64,000 bases of DNA from Ceriagrion tenellum (GCA_963169105.1 OY720640.1:113570085-113634084); one strand, 5' to 3'; numbered from the stretch's first letter, positions 25,638-37,844 are shown. A program made the numbers and translations. The notes: generated by a model not told the origin, from the letters alone.

Positions 25638-25949
25638 CCGTGATTGAAAGACTTTTTGTACCAATTACTATTTTAGCATGGCGTTAAACGAACTCCTCTG
25701 ATGCCACAGTGCCTATCTCTCGTCAGTCTGGAACATATTTGGAAAAATTTACGTCCCATACATTCATCGCAATGATCTGTTATTGCTTCCCAGACATAAT
25801 TTTCATCCTTTCATTCGATATAGATCTGCCCTAAAATTAGGTCTAATTATAAAAAAAGTATTTCGCCGGTTAGACGTAGGTCTTGCTGAAAGTCAATGAG
25901 ACTCCTCCGGGATTTCTGCAATTTCGAGGCCCTATTTACCCCTTGTATT

Positions 25950-26240
25950 TTCTTTTCTTCTTCATCATAAGATCTACTCTTCTACATCTCGTCCATAAAA
26001 CCTATTATCTTTCTTAACCCTTCCCCTGTTGCACAATATCCATCCCTCTATCATAGTCTGGAGCAACCTATGGCTACTTATTCAGCCACCTATCCTGCCT
26101 GTTCTCGAAATTCATTCAGAGGTTTCTTTTTCTCGCCCGTCATACTTTCCTCGTTCGTCTTCCCTTCCGTGCATCTTTTTTCGTATATTTGTTTAATCTG
26201 TTTACATAAAACTTCTCTAAAATCAATCATCGGAGTCTTT
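25950..26240 (-). pseudogene. LINE reverse transcriptase C-terminal fossil
   Basis: This pyrimidine-rich stretch is antisense to a decayed LINE. It shares blocks with 56770-57010 (cagccacctatcctgcct against cagtcacctaccctgcct, then the gaggtttc and cgtcatac region) and with 54280-54360 (ctcgcccgtcatac). The three minus-strand stretches look like copies of one RTE-like family. No continuous frame survives. Confidence 0.5.
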
Positions 26241-27540
26241 ACATCGGGAAGTAAAACTTTCACTGAATGACGAACACAAATTACTACGTCCACGCAGGTG
26301 AAAACGTGCACCCTTTTGGCGCTCTCACCCGCGACCCTGAATTTGGAAGCGTTAACTTTAGCCTGCAGCCTCCGCGACTGACGTTGTTGCTGCAGAATGT
26401 TTCACTTAAACTATGAATCATGAGATGTTAAAGAGTCTCTGCGGTTGTTTCCTTGTCATTTATTTCTTGTCTTCTAATTCTAAGCGTATGTCTATACTTA
26501 TTTCTCTTCTTTCAACCTGTGTACATTTACAAACTTGGAGAATTACGACTCGCAGGGAATAAAGGGGGCTGGTAAATGTCCGTCTTGTATTGACGGGGCT
26601 TCCTTGTCTCCTAATTTTAAATTATTGGGTCCCCATCTATGATTTAATAATGGTGAATTAGATTATTTTTCTCGTTATTCATACTTGAAGCGAGCTTCCT
26701 AGGCCCGGATAACCTGCTTAGCTTACTGTGATTGGTTTGCCAGTGTGGGCTTAGACTTCTTTTTTAACGTGTGTGCCACCACTTACAACCTGAATGACGC
26801 TAGTAGGATGGCTGGTGAAGCTGTTTTATATCAAACTAATCCTAATTAGATGAGAACCCGATGTTCTAACATAGTGAGACTTTACATGAATATCCTCAAG
26901 GTTAGGTATAGCAGGTTTTGTTTTCACTCATCCATAGAAAACATCGTATATAATATAACAGAAAGGTCTTTTTCTGTCATTCCGTATATGCTTCGTTAAC
27001 ACTGCACCTACAGTAAAAAATGAGGTAGCATTTTAAACGTTGAATCACCGGCTTTTGACGAAAAATACAATCTTAATATCAAATTTCACTATTTACACAC
27101 TAATTTGACTTAAAAGTTTCGATTTTTCCATGTCGATTACTCGCTCGAGGTATATCCACACATCCGTATATATTATTTCTCAAAGCTATTTTTTGGCGCA
27201 ACGCCATAACTGCCATAATTATTCTTCAAAATTAATGATTAAAACATAGTTTTAAAGCTTATGTTACCCAATATTGATGAAAAATAGACAAATTGTTTAC
27301 AATTAAAGTTTTTGTTATAAAAATGATACAACGCCATCTGCTGACAATATAATCAGCTTATATGTCGGCAATGGTTACGTGCTTAAAAGACTGTAGGAGG
27401 CGCCATCTATTAACACATCGTTTAGTTAGATTGTTAACATTCTACATGCAATCAGTGTGACCATTTACTGTTTACGTTTACGTTATGTATCTCTAACACA
27501 AACATAAATAACATATAATTGTCCATGGGAGGAAACAGGT
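26241..27540. other. non-coding stretch with unclassified repeats
   Basis: No gene is seen. A GC-richer patch at 26700-26830 ends in tagtaggatggc, as does a patch at 7950. Two 'gccatct' segments (27333 and 27403), typical of insect dispersed repeats, precede the tandem repeat at 27551, but I cannot name the family. Confidence 0.4.
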
Positions 27541-27550
27541 AAAAGAACAG

Positions 27551-27650
27551 GAAGAAACAGGAAGAAGCTGCACACTGTGCAAAAATTCGACAGGTAGAAG
27601 AACAGGAATAAAGAAGGAAGAAACAGGAAGAAGCTGCATACTGTACGAAA
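27551..27650. repeat. imperfect tandem pair, period 66 bp
   Basis: The block gaagaaacaggaagaagctg starts at 27551 and again at 27617, each followed by related ca(c/t)actgt sequence. A short acagg/gaaga sub-repeat lies inside each unit. Confidence 0.75.
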
Positions 27651-27689
27651 TATTCGCTCGGGTCATCTAGTCAAAGATTATAAGAAACA

Positions 27690-27930
27690 AGGGTGACACT
27701 GTTCATGTATATCTTCTTTATATGTATAATTCTTCTGGACGTGTGTATGTCACTAAACTCCTCAAAAACGGCAGAACCGATTTTGATGAAATTTTTTGTG
27801 TGTGTTTTAGAGGGTCCCTGGATGGTTTAGATTTACGATTGGACCCGGTAGGTGTCACTGCAATCGGGTTATAGGAAAAAAATGTTTTACGAATTTAAAA
27901 AAATGTTTTTCGCGTATCAGAATATATAAC
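27690..27930 (+). mobile_element. Helitron-like dispersed repeat fragment
   Basis: The segment aacggcagaaccgattttga followed by tgaaattttttgtgtgtg matches a pattern common in non-autonomous Helitron-like repeats of insects. The same layout (aaaactacggaaccgatt, then an aagattt-type stretch) occurs at 61655-61680 behind a cleaner 5' end. I do not see Helitron termini here, so the class is inferred. Confidence 0.4.
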
Positions 27931-28780
27931 CCCAAAATTTCCCCGTTTTTCTACGCACTCATAAAACTACTGTCAGTAACTAAGTGTGGTTAGGGGCGTG
28001 AAAAGGCTAAGTGAAGATATCTTTTGAAGGAAATTAAAGATGAACATTCGCGCTAAAATCCACGTTAAAGCTTAATTGTTTGATGAATGACTGTTCTGGC
28101 ATTCAAGAGGATTTCCTTATATTCCTCCCTTTCTGATTATGTTGGCCAGTCACGATAATGGAACGAACATACCACATGGGAATTGTAAACAATTTATTTT
28201 GTGTTACCTCCTTTCTCCCTTCCTATTCTATCTCGGACCTACTTCTTCGCGACCTATCGGTTCTTATTCACCCCTTTCACTCCCTTTTCACAGCTTACCT
28301 TGTTCATTTTCCTGGCTAGTCAGTGGAAGAGATGGAAAGTGCTATAATCCTTCATTTAAAAAATATTTATTAACATAAAACACACCAATTTCACTGTAAT
28401 ACCAAGCACGGACCATTTTGGTTTAATAAAGAGCAATAAATGTAAAACATTCATAAATTGATGATAGTTCAGTCCATGAATAAAAGGTAATGACTCTGCA
28501 CAAATATTGGAACTTAGAAAATGAAAGTCACTAGTAAATCATTCTGTGCTCCCGCTGTGCATATAAATATATATAACAAAGAAACGTATATAAAATTACA
28601 CTAATTCCTCAACACTGAAAGTTTTAGATTCATTGGTTTACCAAAGAAAAAAATTGGAGCAAAACTCGATACAGGCATACAGCTTGACTACTGCATTCAT
28701 ATTCACATAAAAAAAAGAAATTATTGTTCTTCCTTCTAGGATCTTTGACACTAGTTTATGAAAATAAACATATTACATCA
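27931..28780. other. AT-rich non-coding stretch
   Basis: Nothing recognisable. Confidence 0.5.
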
Positions 28781-29160
28781 CCAGTGTTGATTGAACACTT
28801 GCACTGATGGGTCGGACGCCAACTTCCCCGTTAAACGTTCCTGCAGTCTTCTGCACGGCTAATTTCCAATTCTCCCTCAATAGGACGGACCCCTGGCTCT
28901 CCAGTGATCCTTTTGTAGCAGCTGGGCTCCCCTGAGCTTCTTTTAATACACTATACTTTGAATACTTTTAGCTTGACCCTCAGTATTAGGCCGTTCGTTA
29001 CTTTTGTGGTCGCGCGTTCCAACTCTCCACCTCGACTCCCCGTCCCGACGCTTGATTTCCCCCCAAACTTCCCCTTCTATCATCTCAATCGACCCTTTCA
29101 TCGGTGCTTTTAGCTCCCCCTCCTCCTCCTGAATTCTCACTAATTATCATAACTTCCACC
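28781..29160. other. GC-richer island
   Basis: A C/T-skewed patch with CpGs and a short minus-strand frame (28943-29140) that is Glu/Arg/Gly-rich. I see no known domain. Confidence 0.4.
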
Positions 29161-30780
29161 CAACCGTCATTATCAACAATATTCCCCCGAGATTAAATGT
29201 TGGGACTTCCCCGAGCACATGGGCGAACTCCATCCAATATGGCTTACCGTGAAGTACAATAAATAAATTTTATTTAACTAAATTGTTTTGTTACAGAATG
29301 CGTACTAGGAAAACATGACTATCACATGATCAAGCTTTAGCCGAAATTTTAAAAATTTTCAAACATCATGCGTATTTTTTATTACGTACTTTAGTATATG
29401 GTAACTCTTCCGTACTTAATTTCATATTGCATTGTACGGGAGATATGATTAGTATTTAAATCTTAAGCAACGATGTATTTTTTATCTGGCTGATTTTTTT
29501 CGTGTGGGTAGATAATCCTATTGTGGTCATAGATTCAGTTCTCGTCGTTCTATTTAAGATTTAAAGATATAAGGACCCAAATTTAAGAATTTTTTCTCCC
29601 ATATAAATGCTATAGGATGTTTCATTTTGCGTCATTGCGGATAAGGTTATTCCGAGCTATTTGGTTCTCCCAATAGATGGACGGCAAACAATCTACAAGA
29701 GCACTTCTGTATTTCCCAATATCAAAATTTTTTTAAAATATTGCATTATATGCCTCTAGACTTTCGAATTTATTGATGATTTTATTTCAATATCTGTCTT
29801 GACACTACACAATTTAATAAACTAAGCTGGATATACTATGCAATTCCGCAAATTATACTTCATTGCTATATCATGCCTTATCAAAATATTGTAACATCAT
29901 ACGAGAGATTTTACATTGATTTAGTAAAGATTTAATATATACAATGAGTGTTTGTATGGCCAAAAGCAGTGGTATAGTTTTTATTTCCCTTAACAATATA
30001 TTCTATTTTATATGGTTATAGTAATAGGAATATCAAGCTCAGAAATTGGTTCCTCAAGGAAGCATTTTTGATAGAGTAGAATGAGAGTTACTTAATGGAA
30101 TTATATATCATGAACAAAAAATAAACTTTCTATCTATTAATTTAAAATTTAAAATACTAGAAAACTTATCATTTAATGAGTTATCGTACTGATATTTTTT
30201 TCCGAAAGTCATTAAAGGTATGGGCAGGCTTTTAAGGTGTATCTATATTGCTCTGTTGATAATTTTAAATTGACTTTCTATCCGTAACTCTGACAATTTT
30301 TATTCTTTATCAGTTTGTCAAGGGTTTGACTGTCATGATATGTGGCTTAAATAGTATATAAATACCAATTTCCTCCAGTTTGTCTTAACTCTCGTTCGTA
30401 AGAATGAAAATTCTGCCTATGTTTGCAGTAGTACCATTTCAGAACATTTTTTCGCCGTGAACTGTCCCTCTAGACTACATCAAAAAATACTTAGAGGCTA
30501 AAGATGTACATGGTTTCATATAATAGAAAAGACTCATGGCGTATTCGCGTGATCTTTGATAGTATTTCATCTCTCAAGCATATATCGTTTCAAGGTCGTG
30601 CTTCCGAGATATTAGAGCTAACAGTTGGATCGGGAACCTCGAAAGAAGCTTAGTAAATATTATTTTGTAGTTTTCCTCCGTCGATTGCTCAGGTAATGCA
30701 CATCCTTTCTTCCATTTCAATATATTTGCCGCGAAAAATAGATAAATTAGTCTAAAGTCATTAGTTCCAAAACCACCGCC
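29161..30780. other. AT-rich non-coding stretch
   Basis: Nothing recognisable. Confidence 0.5.
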
Positions 30781-31170
30781 GCAACTTGGGAGATGTTTTA
30801 TGTGCCCCCATAACAGAAGAAGAAAAGGTCGGCGCAGAGGCGGGCTAAAGGTTCATTTTTGATGAGCGCTGCTCTCCCACACCAGGAACTCGCCTGAATT
30901 CCACGCTGTTCCCCCAACCCAAACGCCTCTTCATGCGGAGCACCCCTGAAATATTTTTGGCCCACGTTCCTGCCATTACGAGAATCCGTGGAGTAATCCT
31001 TCCTTAATGTTCTCACATTATTTCACAGCTCATTCCATGCGCTAAAGGGAGCTTTGTCACTCCGCAGTCTTACCTTTTCAGTTCTTCTTCTCCCATTTCT
31101 TCTTCCCTCACTTATGCCCTCCTTTTTCATCGAGGGCGTAGGGAAGTTGTTTTTACGCCCTCTTTTTTAG
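30781..31170. other. GC-richer island
   Basis: A CpG-containing patch; its minus-strand frame (30798-31016) matches no domain I know. Confidence 0.4.
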
Positions 31171-31849
31171 ACATTATACACTAAGACAATCCCAATAACG
31201 TTCAACCACCCAATTTATAAAATGCCACCACTGTGTAAATAATATGTTACAGTTTAAGCACAAAAAATTCTATTCGGGTTCTACTAAAGAAAAGTCAAAT
31301 AAACTTTCATAAGATTTACACGTAAAGTTAATTTATATCGTTTTCAGGCGTTGATTTTTAGCAGAACAGATCAGTAATTGTTGTTTGACGAACTCAAAAA
31401 ATAGCATTTCAATCGAGTGTTTCCGTTTAACGCATACTTTGCTGTACTGTATGCAAAATTGCGGGAGGAGTTTTATGCTATTGCAATTCTGCGCATCTCT
31501 GAATTGCCCACTAAGGAACCCGTGCCATTATTGAAGATTGTATCTAATAAGGGAAACTCTCATAACTGATTAATGGAATTGTAACATTTTGTCGCCGCTA
31601 TACTTCTTCTACAAAATGAAATATGAAGGATTATGAAATCATAATAGTGCAAAGGAAAGAAAATTCAACATCCATTTGCTATTGAATGAAATCCCATGAA
31701 CAATACTGTCAATTGTAAATGCAATGCGAGAGTTTAAAATTACAACAAAGCAAAAAGTTTTCTCTGGATAGAAATTCCAATATTGTATACTATGTTATAA
31801 GAACTATTTTTGAACTAAGTACTTTAAATTATTCGTAAATGTTTCTCGG

Positions 31850-31930
31850 GTTTGCCACAGGGTAAGATTATTGAAATTTATCAACGTTTCGACGGTTGAC
31901 TTAGCCATCGTCATCAGGATAATGAGTCGA
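31850..31930 (-). ncRNA. hammerhead-ribozyme-like terminus of a Penelope-like element
   Basis: On the minus strand the catalytic boxes are both intact: CTGATGA (plus 31911-31917) and CGAAAC (plus 31886-31891), separated by about 20 bases that can form a stem starting GACG/CGTC. GTTGATA follows, ending in a possible NUH cleavage triplet. This order is the minimal hammerhead that Penelope-like elements carry at their ends. A convincing stem I is not visible, so activity is doubtful. The bases upstream on the minus strand (31931-32100) are probably the rest of the element's terminal region, but no coding remnant is seen. Confidence 0.65.
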
Positions 31931-32857
31931 ACGAGGTTGCTGGACATTATATACATGAATATTTATTTAGGATTTGGATGTTTGGAATTGTTGCCTAGGC
32001 TACGTGTTGCCTAAATTTCCACTTTTAGTTCACCCAGTTCTTGGCGCCACTTCGATTAGAGTCTTTTCAGTTGTTATTGTAAATAGACGTACGTAATTGT
32101 TGCTAACGTGAGACTGTGGTGAATATTCAATAACGAGGGAGGAGATATGAATCACTTGATGCTTTGTTTAATATCTCGCTATTTTTGTGATCTAAAAGTT
32201 ACTTTTTAAATGCTAGAGGGAAAATATCTATTACAGGAAATCAGTAAGAGGTTTATGAAATGTCCATCGCGTGCCGACGACGATGTTTGCCAGACTCTGA
32301 TTCTAATTTGAATGCATTAAGCCCGTTCGGCTAAAATAAAGAATTAAGAATGCCTTGTTGAAACAGAACTTGCTTCGTACCAGGCTGCAAAACAGAGTAT
32401 GCGTCTACGAGGACCCAAAATAGGAGACATGATTTGAAAAATAAGAATCTGTTCAAGGCGGTGGTTAAGTGCATTCCTATTTACCTACATTGCAATGATG
32501 GCCATTGGGAATACTCATGAAGTCACCTCGCATTATTATTAAATTTCCATATAGCGATATTCACGAAGTGCTCAGAAGTTAATTGTGCATTTGTGTAATT
32601 AAATTTGGAGAGGAATTAAATATATCTGTAGACCGGACGATATTAAAAAAATGTATAATTACGTCCCGCGTGTATTACTACATTTTTTATCCACTGAATT
32701 ATGATTACTTGTAAGTAAAACCCATGTGTATTCATGGTAAAACTCGTAAGACAGGTTTACTTACAGTCTGTCGACTGTATTTACATTTGAACTTCCGTCT
32801 TTCATCACTGGGCGGCACCAATTGCCACAAAGTTATTTGTTTACGGAATTCTAGACA
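31931..32857. other. non-coding stretch
   Basis: The first 170 bases may be the decayed terminal region of the minus-strand Penelope-like element. The rest shows nothing recognisable. Confidence 0.4.
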
Positions 32858-32953
32858 ACGTTTTTGGCGGTGAGATCACAATCCAAAATATATATTTATG
32901 ATTATATATATATAAATATATATTATGGATTGTGATCTCACCGCCAAAAACGT
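32858..32953. repeat. long near-perfect hairpin
   Basis: Perfect 28-bp arms (32858-32885 and 32926-32953, outer end acgtttttggcggtgag) enclose an AT-rich middle that itself pairs for a further 13 bp after one mismatch, leaving about an 11-base loop. The GC-containing outer arm has no mismatch, which suggests a recent origin or selection. It could be a miniature fold-back transposon, a hairpin-RNA or microRNA-like precursor, or a replication-generated palindrome. No clear target-site duplication is visible. Confidence 0.9.
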
Positions 32954-33239
32954 ATATCCGTAGATGCCCCATTTTTGTGGGAGCCGTAATGAATTCTTTG
33001 AATTTCATCAATTACCGGTCTCCAAGTCTTACTTGAGTTGAAGCCGTTATCACTAATGGTGTTTTTTTGTTCCGCATGTAGTAATATGGCTTCTTTTGTT
33101 ATTATTTAAAAAAATTTTCCGGTCACCCGGTGTCAAATTCGAGAAGCATTTACGAATGTAATTCGCTGGGAAAACCTTAAAATACTTTAAACTATTTACT
33201 TTGTAGTTATATAAAGGTTCTATTTGTTATTCCTTAGCG
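32954..33239. other. AT-rich non-coding stretch
   Basis: Nothing recognisable. Confidence 0.5.
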
Positions 33240-33720
33240 TCAGTTGCGACAGAGCGAGCTGTGAGCGGCAAAGATCACAGCCCCTGCAGAGTATACATAT
33301 AGATACAGGAGAGGATGTATAAGTTGAGGTTTGGAGAAGGAAGAATGGATGTCGAGGAAAGAGGCGGCGGGGCGTAGGATTGAGGGCGGAAGGTGAGGTT
33401 GAAACTTTTGTTCTTCGGCCTTACTGCCTCCTCGCCGCACATTTTCTTTCCCCAAACGTCTCGACTTCCCCGATTCTCTTTCCTGCTCCCGCTGGTTCTC
33501 CATCTTCCCCGCCGAGGATTTGTCATGCGGTGCGGGGGAAATTAGGATTCCTTCCACCGTCGGAGGGGGCAAGTGCCCGGGAGCATTTTAGGAGTGGAGC
33601 AATTATGAACGTCGTGTTCTTCCCCCGGGTGGCGGATCTTCCCTGTAGCGAGAGAAAGAAAGAAAGAAAGAAAGGGGCGTCACGCAGGTTCCTTGTATCA
33701 CCGGAGCCAGTTTCCTGAAA
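33240..33720. other. GC-rich island with an (AAAG)n microsatellite
   Basis: A CpG-containing island with a GAAA/AAAG microsatellite of about 6 units at 33651-33674. Open frames overlap on both strands (33240-33572 minus, 33380-33718 plus) and are not convincing as proteins. Confidence 0.5.
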
Positions 33721-36037
33721 ATGTAAGAGGAGCTGTTTGTTAGTTTTTGAAATAACTTAGTTGGGAAACGCAGCGAAGGAAATGAAACATTAACTTGATT
33801 TATGTCGAGCCACTTGCTAGCTTCCCATTACGTCGCAGCCGTATTCATATCCCTTTGTTCATTCCGTCATCATTTTAGCCCAGGTTTTGTGGTTAGCCGC
33901 AGCAAAAATCGCAGGTCTGACTAATTCAAGCATCAAAACACTTTATAATTTAGTATTTAACAGTTAGAACGTACTTATAAATTTTTGCAAGTGTCAGAGA
34001 GAGAATTTAAGAACAGCAATTCAGTAAGCGCGGGGTTTTTCTCCCGAGGTGGATTTTTCAGTTGCCAAATGTCCCGCTGTTCCATATATTACACGACCAC
34101 TTGGCTCTAATTGCGATTCCTACTCAATCGTTTCTGAAATGACTTATGTGAAAAACAACTAGGGAAATGGAACGTAGTTTGATTTACTTAAACTTTTGTT
34201 GCCATCTTTAACTCTCTCAGTCATATCCATATGTATCTTTTCTCTTGGATTTGACCTAAGTATCTCACGTGGATGATAGCACACTATATAAAAATTACAC
34301 AATTGAAATAACTTAAATGGACTGCATTTTCTATTTTGAACATTATATAGTGACTATAACGCTCTTGTAAATAGTTGGCATACATATGTTTGATATTGCT
34401 TAGTTCTTTCTAGCTGTACGTTTAAAACGTGCAGTTTAACCAGATTTTTCGACTGTATTTTCCTCTTTCCTTGTGCATTACTTGTCAAATAATTAACACT
34501 ACTTAACTTAATAGTGGCAATACTTTTTAAAACATGGAAATTACTTCTTGTTTTCGTCATCCAGATTATAATCTTTTTGTGATAGGTTAACTTGAAAAAA
34601 TTGCATATTCTTTTAAAGTGGTGGTACAGGCCTTTTATTTGCAAGAAATCTATCTTTGGCACGGAATAGTTCCCATCACTCTTAAATATATTTTATAAGC
34701 TTTTTAATATATATTCCTTTCCAAAATAAGCTGGCGTAAAGAAATGATACTCCGTGCGTGAGGTGGGAGATAACACAATGGACTCAATTCCCCAAAGTGA
34801 ACATAATGTTTACATCCTTCGTTTATTTCACTCTGTGTAAGACATTTAGCTATTTCTCCACTCATATTTATGTGAAACCAGTACCCTCCACTGGCATTCT
34901 CCTCACCTAATTGCTAAAACTCTTGTTTATTGCTCTACCAATATATACTCTGCCCCTCCCGGAATCCTTCAATATTTTCCTTCTCTCACTCAAAACGCCA
35001 AACAATTCTCTCCCTTTGATGATACTTCTGAATGAACTACGTTATGCTAATATTACAAAAGAACGAATAATGTGGGCAAAAGCTATCAGAAAATGATCTA
35101 CATCGAAACATAGTACCCTACAAGCCACCTCTCTTATATTTGGTATGGGTTGAGTTTTCAATAAAATGCAGGATATCAACAAATTATATACTGAGGCTAT
35201 GAATATATTCGAAAAGATCTACAATACCCGTCACGAGGTCAAATTTCCCGTTCAAGCCCTTAATGTTAAGGATATTTAGCGATGTTGTGTAAACTATGAA
35301 TATGGAAGCATTTTGTAACTACATCATCTCACAGTGATACAAGGGTTAAACAAGAGAAATTTAATTGCTGCTGTAAGTAATACGCTGGAAATTAAGAAAG
35401 TCATTAGAGAGGCAAAAATTAGCCACACGGGCTACCAAAAATATAAAATATAGTGATGAAGCGGCAGCTCTTGTGGTCTTTAATACTTCTCGGGAAAATT
35501 AAAGGATGAAAATGGTTGAGTTCTGTGTTCAAAATCCATTATCAAAATCTCTAATAGAGCGCCATCAAATCGTGCGTTTTGATTGTGCGGCAGAGATTAA
35601 AGTCCGATAAATGGAGAGTGCACAGAATTCACCGGAAATACTTTCCGTAGGTGGTAGCTCCCATTCGCTGTGGTGTCTGAAGTGACAAAAGTAGACGGTA
35701 TGCCAGAGCAAGCGAACAAAGTGTTTCCGGGGCCATTTTCATGGAGGGAAACTTTAGCGAAAGCGTGATGGATGCCTTAACGCGTCTTCTAATCATGGGG
35801 AGGTTAGTTGAGAGTTATAAAACGAACTCATCCCGAACCCATGTGACTCCATTTGAAATATTCTTTTGTCGGCGATGAAGACTTGAACTCTATTGGAGAA
35901 TCATGTTATGATGCACCTTGGTTAGAATTTCGCAGTTAAAAAATTATTTTACCTTTGGCGTGAGAAAATGCTAGGATTTACCAATACCAAATAGAACCCC
36001 AGTTTTTATCGCAATCTATTCATACTCCAGTAATTCC
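33721..36037. other. AT-rich non-coding stretch
   Basis: No gene or classifiable repeat is visible. Confidence 0.5.
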
Positions 36038-36268
36038 TTAAACCCTAGAGTGCTCGCGTGGATCACATTTGTCACCCTGGATGAAAAATTGGTACATAGT
36101 TCCCGATAGCAACGCATTACAGTGCTATTCTCTCAGGTATTCCTCGGGTGTTAACCATCCTCCGCGTCGGTATCGTACCTGTCGTCACGACGCTCCGACG
36201 TCTTCTCTGCGTAACTTTGAAATTCGTGGTTGACTCATGTCCCCCGCGCGAGCACTCGAGAGTGTTTT
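36038..36268. mobile_element. possible piggyBac-type terminal repeats or MITE
   Basis: A TTAA (36038-36041) is followed one base later by CCCTAGAGTGCTCGCGTGG and a 'cacatttgtcaccc' segment. This resembles insect piggyBac termini, which begin CCC next to a TTAA target and often carry a 'gtcannnntgac' repeat. A related inverted copy (cccgcgcgagcactcgagag) lies at 36243-36262. Right-end boundaries are blurred. It may be an independent MITE or the 5' end of the transposase fossil 300 bases downstream. Confidence 0.45.
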
Positions 36269-36549
36269 GTGAAAAGGGATTATCGCGAGTAACTTACGCT
36301 TGTATCTCGCGAAATGAGTTTAATATGTAATAGTTTCATTTTTCCTAAGAATGATTAACTGTTTTAAAATAAATTGTTACGTCGTCATGAACCGTTCAAG
36401 GTGAAATTTCAAATTTATGTATTTTTTACGAAAGAATGGCGTCAAATTTGAACGAATAGATAATAAGTAATTGGATCAAGACCTACGAAATTCTAACGAT
36501 TACCGTACTCCAAGTTAATGCTTGATTCTTAACTTTCAGCTGGTAGCTT
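36269..36549. other. AT-rich stretch between piggyBac-related pieces
   Basis: Nothing readable as the transposase N-terminus could be found here; it is either deleted or too decayed. Confidence 0.4.
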
Positions 36550-37733
36550 AAAAAAGGTAGCTGCGGATTTGTAATTTACATGCCAAGAAAACCCGCTAAA
36601 TTTGGCATTAAAATAACTATTGTAGATATATAATATCCTAATGTTTGCGTATTTGAAGAGCACGCAGATTCACAGCAAGAAGGTCCATTTCGAATAATAA
36701 AGTTCCAGATATTTCAACAGAGCTCTTGAGCCTTAGTACAACTTGGGGTATAATGAGACCTAGGATGTTTAGGGGCCATTCAAGTATTTTAAAGACGTTT
36801 TTGGAGGTTAAGGTGTTGGATCACCTTATTTAAGGAGGTCTGGAACCAATTTATGTAAGTTTTTTGTCCATCTTGAAATGTTGTATCGTTTCCAAATACC
36901 CTAAGTTTTCTTTTCAAATATTCTGTGTTTGTTCACAACTTCATCAGCTGTGGTACTGCTTTGTTCTTAATGTTGATGAATGTGGTACTCCAGCACTGCA
37001 TAACTATACGATATTCAGAGCTTAAAGCTATACGATGGTTTCTATGGAAAGATGAAACTGCAGAGAGCGAGCATCTAACGAAGAGTCGATACAAATGTCC
37101 AATGTCTTACGTAAGAATAAGAGGGAAGGGGGGATTGGAAAAATCTTACAATTGTCTTACATGGGATAGGCTGGGAGGTCGAAAATGGCATTAATCCTCT
37201 TACGTAATATTGGAACGGCCCCTTAGTTCACCGGTGTGCGTGTAAGCAAAGAAACACTGTGTAAACGAATCACAGTAGATGGGATGCTAAGAAGCAACAA
37301 ACCAGAGATCCCTCAGTCATTCAAGACCAGTCAGGGCAGATGAATGAATAACTCCACCTCAGGGTTCCAACCCAATTTTACTCTAGTCATCTATGTTCCG
37401 AAGAGAAACAACATTATTTTACTGCTGCCTACCCAGCGCAATATTTATAAAATTCACCCTGAAAGTAAAGAATCTATGAAGCCCCAGACGTTTTTCAATC
37501 ACACCCAGTATGGCCTCCATGTTTTTGACAAAAGTGTGTCGTCAATACGATGTGACGCGCAACAGCCGTCGATTGCTTCTTAAATTGTTTTATAATTTTC
37601 TGAATATGGCTGGTAAAAAATTTCCAGTCATGCACCAATGGAGTTATCCTGAAAACAAATCTATTTGCCACAAACTTTTGCAAGAGGTGGAGCTCAAATT
37701 TGTGAAATCTTTTATTACACCACTTTACTAAGG
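36550..37733 (+). pseudogene. piggyBac-type transposase fossil, split by a MITE
   Basis: PiggyBac transposases cut and paste DNA at TTAA through an RNase H-like fold with three Asp. The left part (36550-36771) shows 'YMPRKPAKFGIKI', matching the family motif YxPxKPxKxGIK, and leads after one or more frameshifts to an EP...GYN segment and then the GAT codon of the conserved DNYFT motif. The right part (37226-37733) resumes at FT and runs through 'GMLRSNKPEIP', 'YVPKRNNIILLL', 'CRQYDVTRNSRR' and 'LFYNFLNMAG', all characteristic. Removing the MITE and one TTA copy brings the two sides into register. The catalytic Asp of GVD is replaced (the fossil reads GLH). A +1 frameshift lies near 37533, and stops include TAG codons at 36769-37225 (spanning the junction) and a TGA at about 37341-37343. 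The Cys-rich C-terminus is missing. Confidence 0.88.
36772..37222. mobile_element. Harbinger-type MITE inside the piggyBac fossil
   Basis: The 451-bp element begins GGGGCCATTCAAGTATT and ends with the inverted form AATATTGGAACGGCCCC. It is flanked by TTA on both sides (36769-36771 and 37223-37225). PIF/Harbinger elements duplicate a 3-bp TWA target and often have GGGCC-like ends. The interior has no transposase; its 89-codon frame at 36925-37194 is not recognisable. Its excision would restore the surrounding transposase register, which fixes the boundaries independently. Confidence 0.82.
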
Positions 37734-37844
37734 AAGTTTATGTCTAGAAATGCTTACTAAATTCTTATGAAACGGTTGTTTTCGCATTTAAGAGAAACAC
37801 TTGAAATATTTCATCGAATAGTTTCGAAATATATGTGATGTTTA

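Noticed and set aside
36925..37194. 89-codon frame, considered as a transposase remnant
   Set aside because: It lies wholly inside the Harbinger-type MITE and matches no transposase segment I know.
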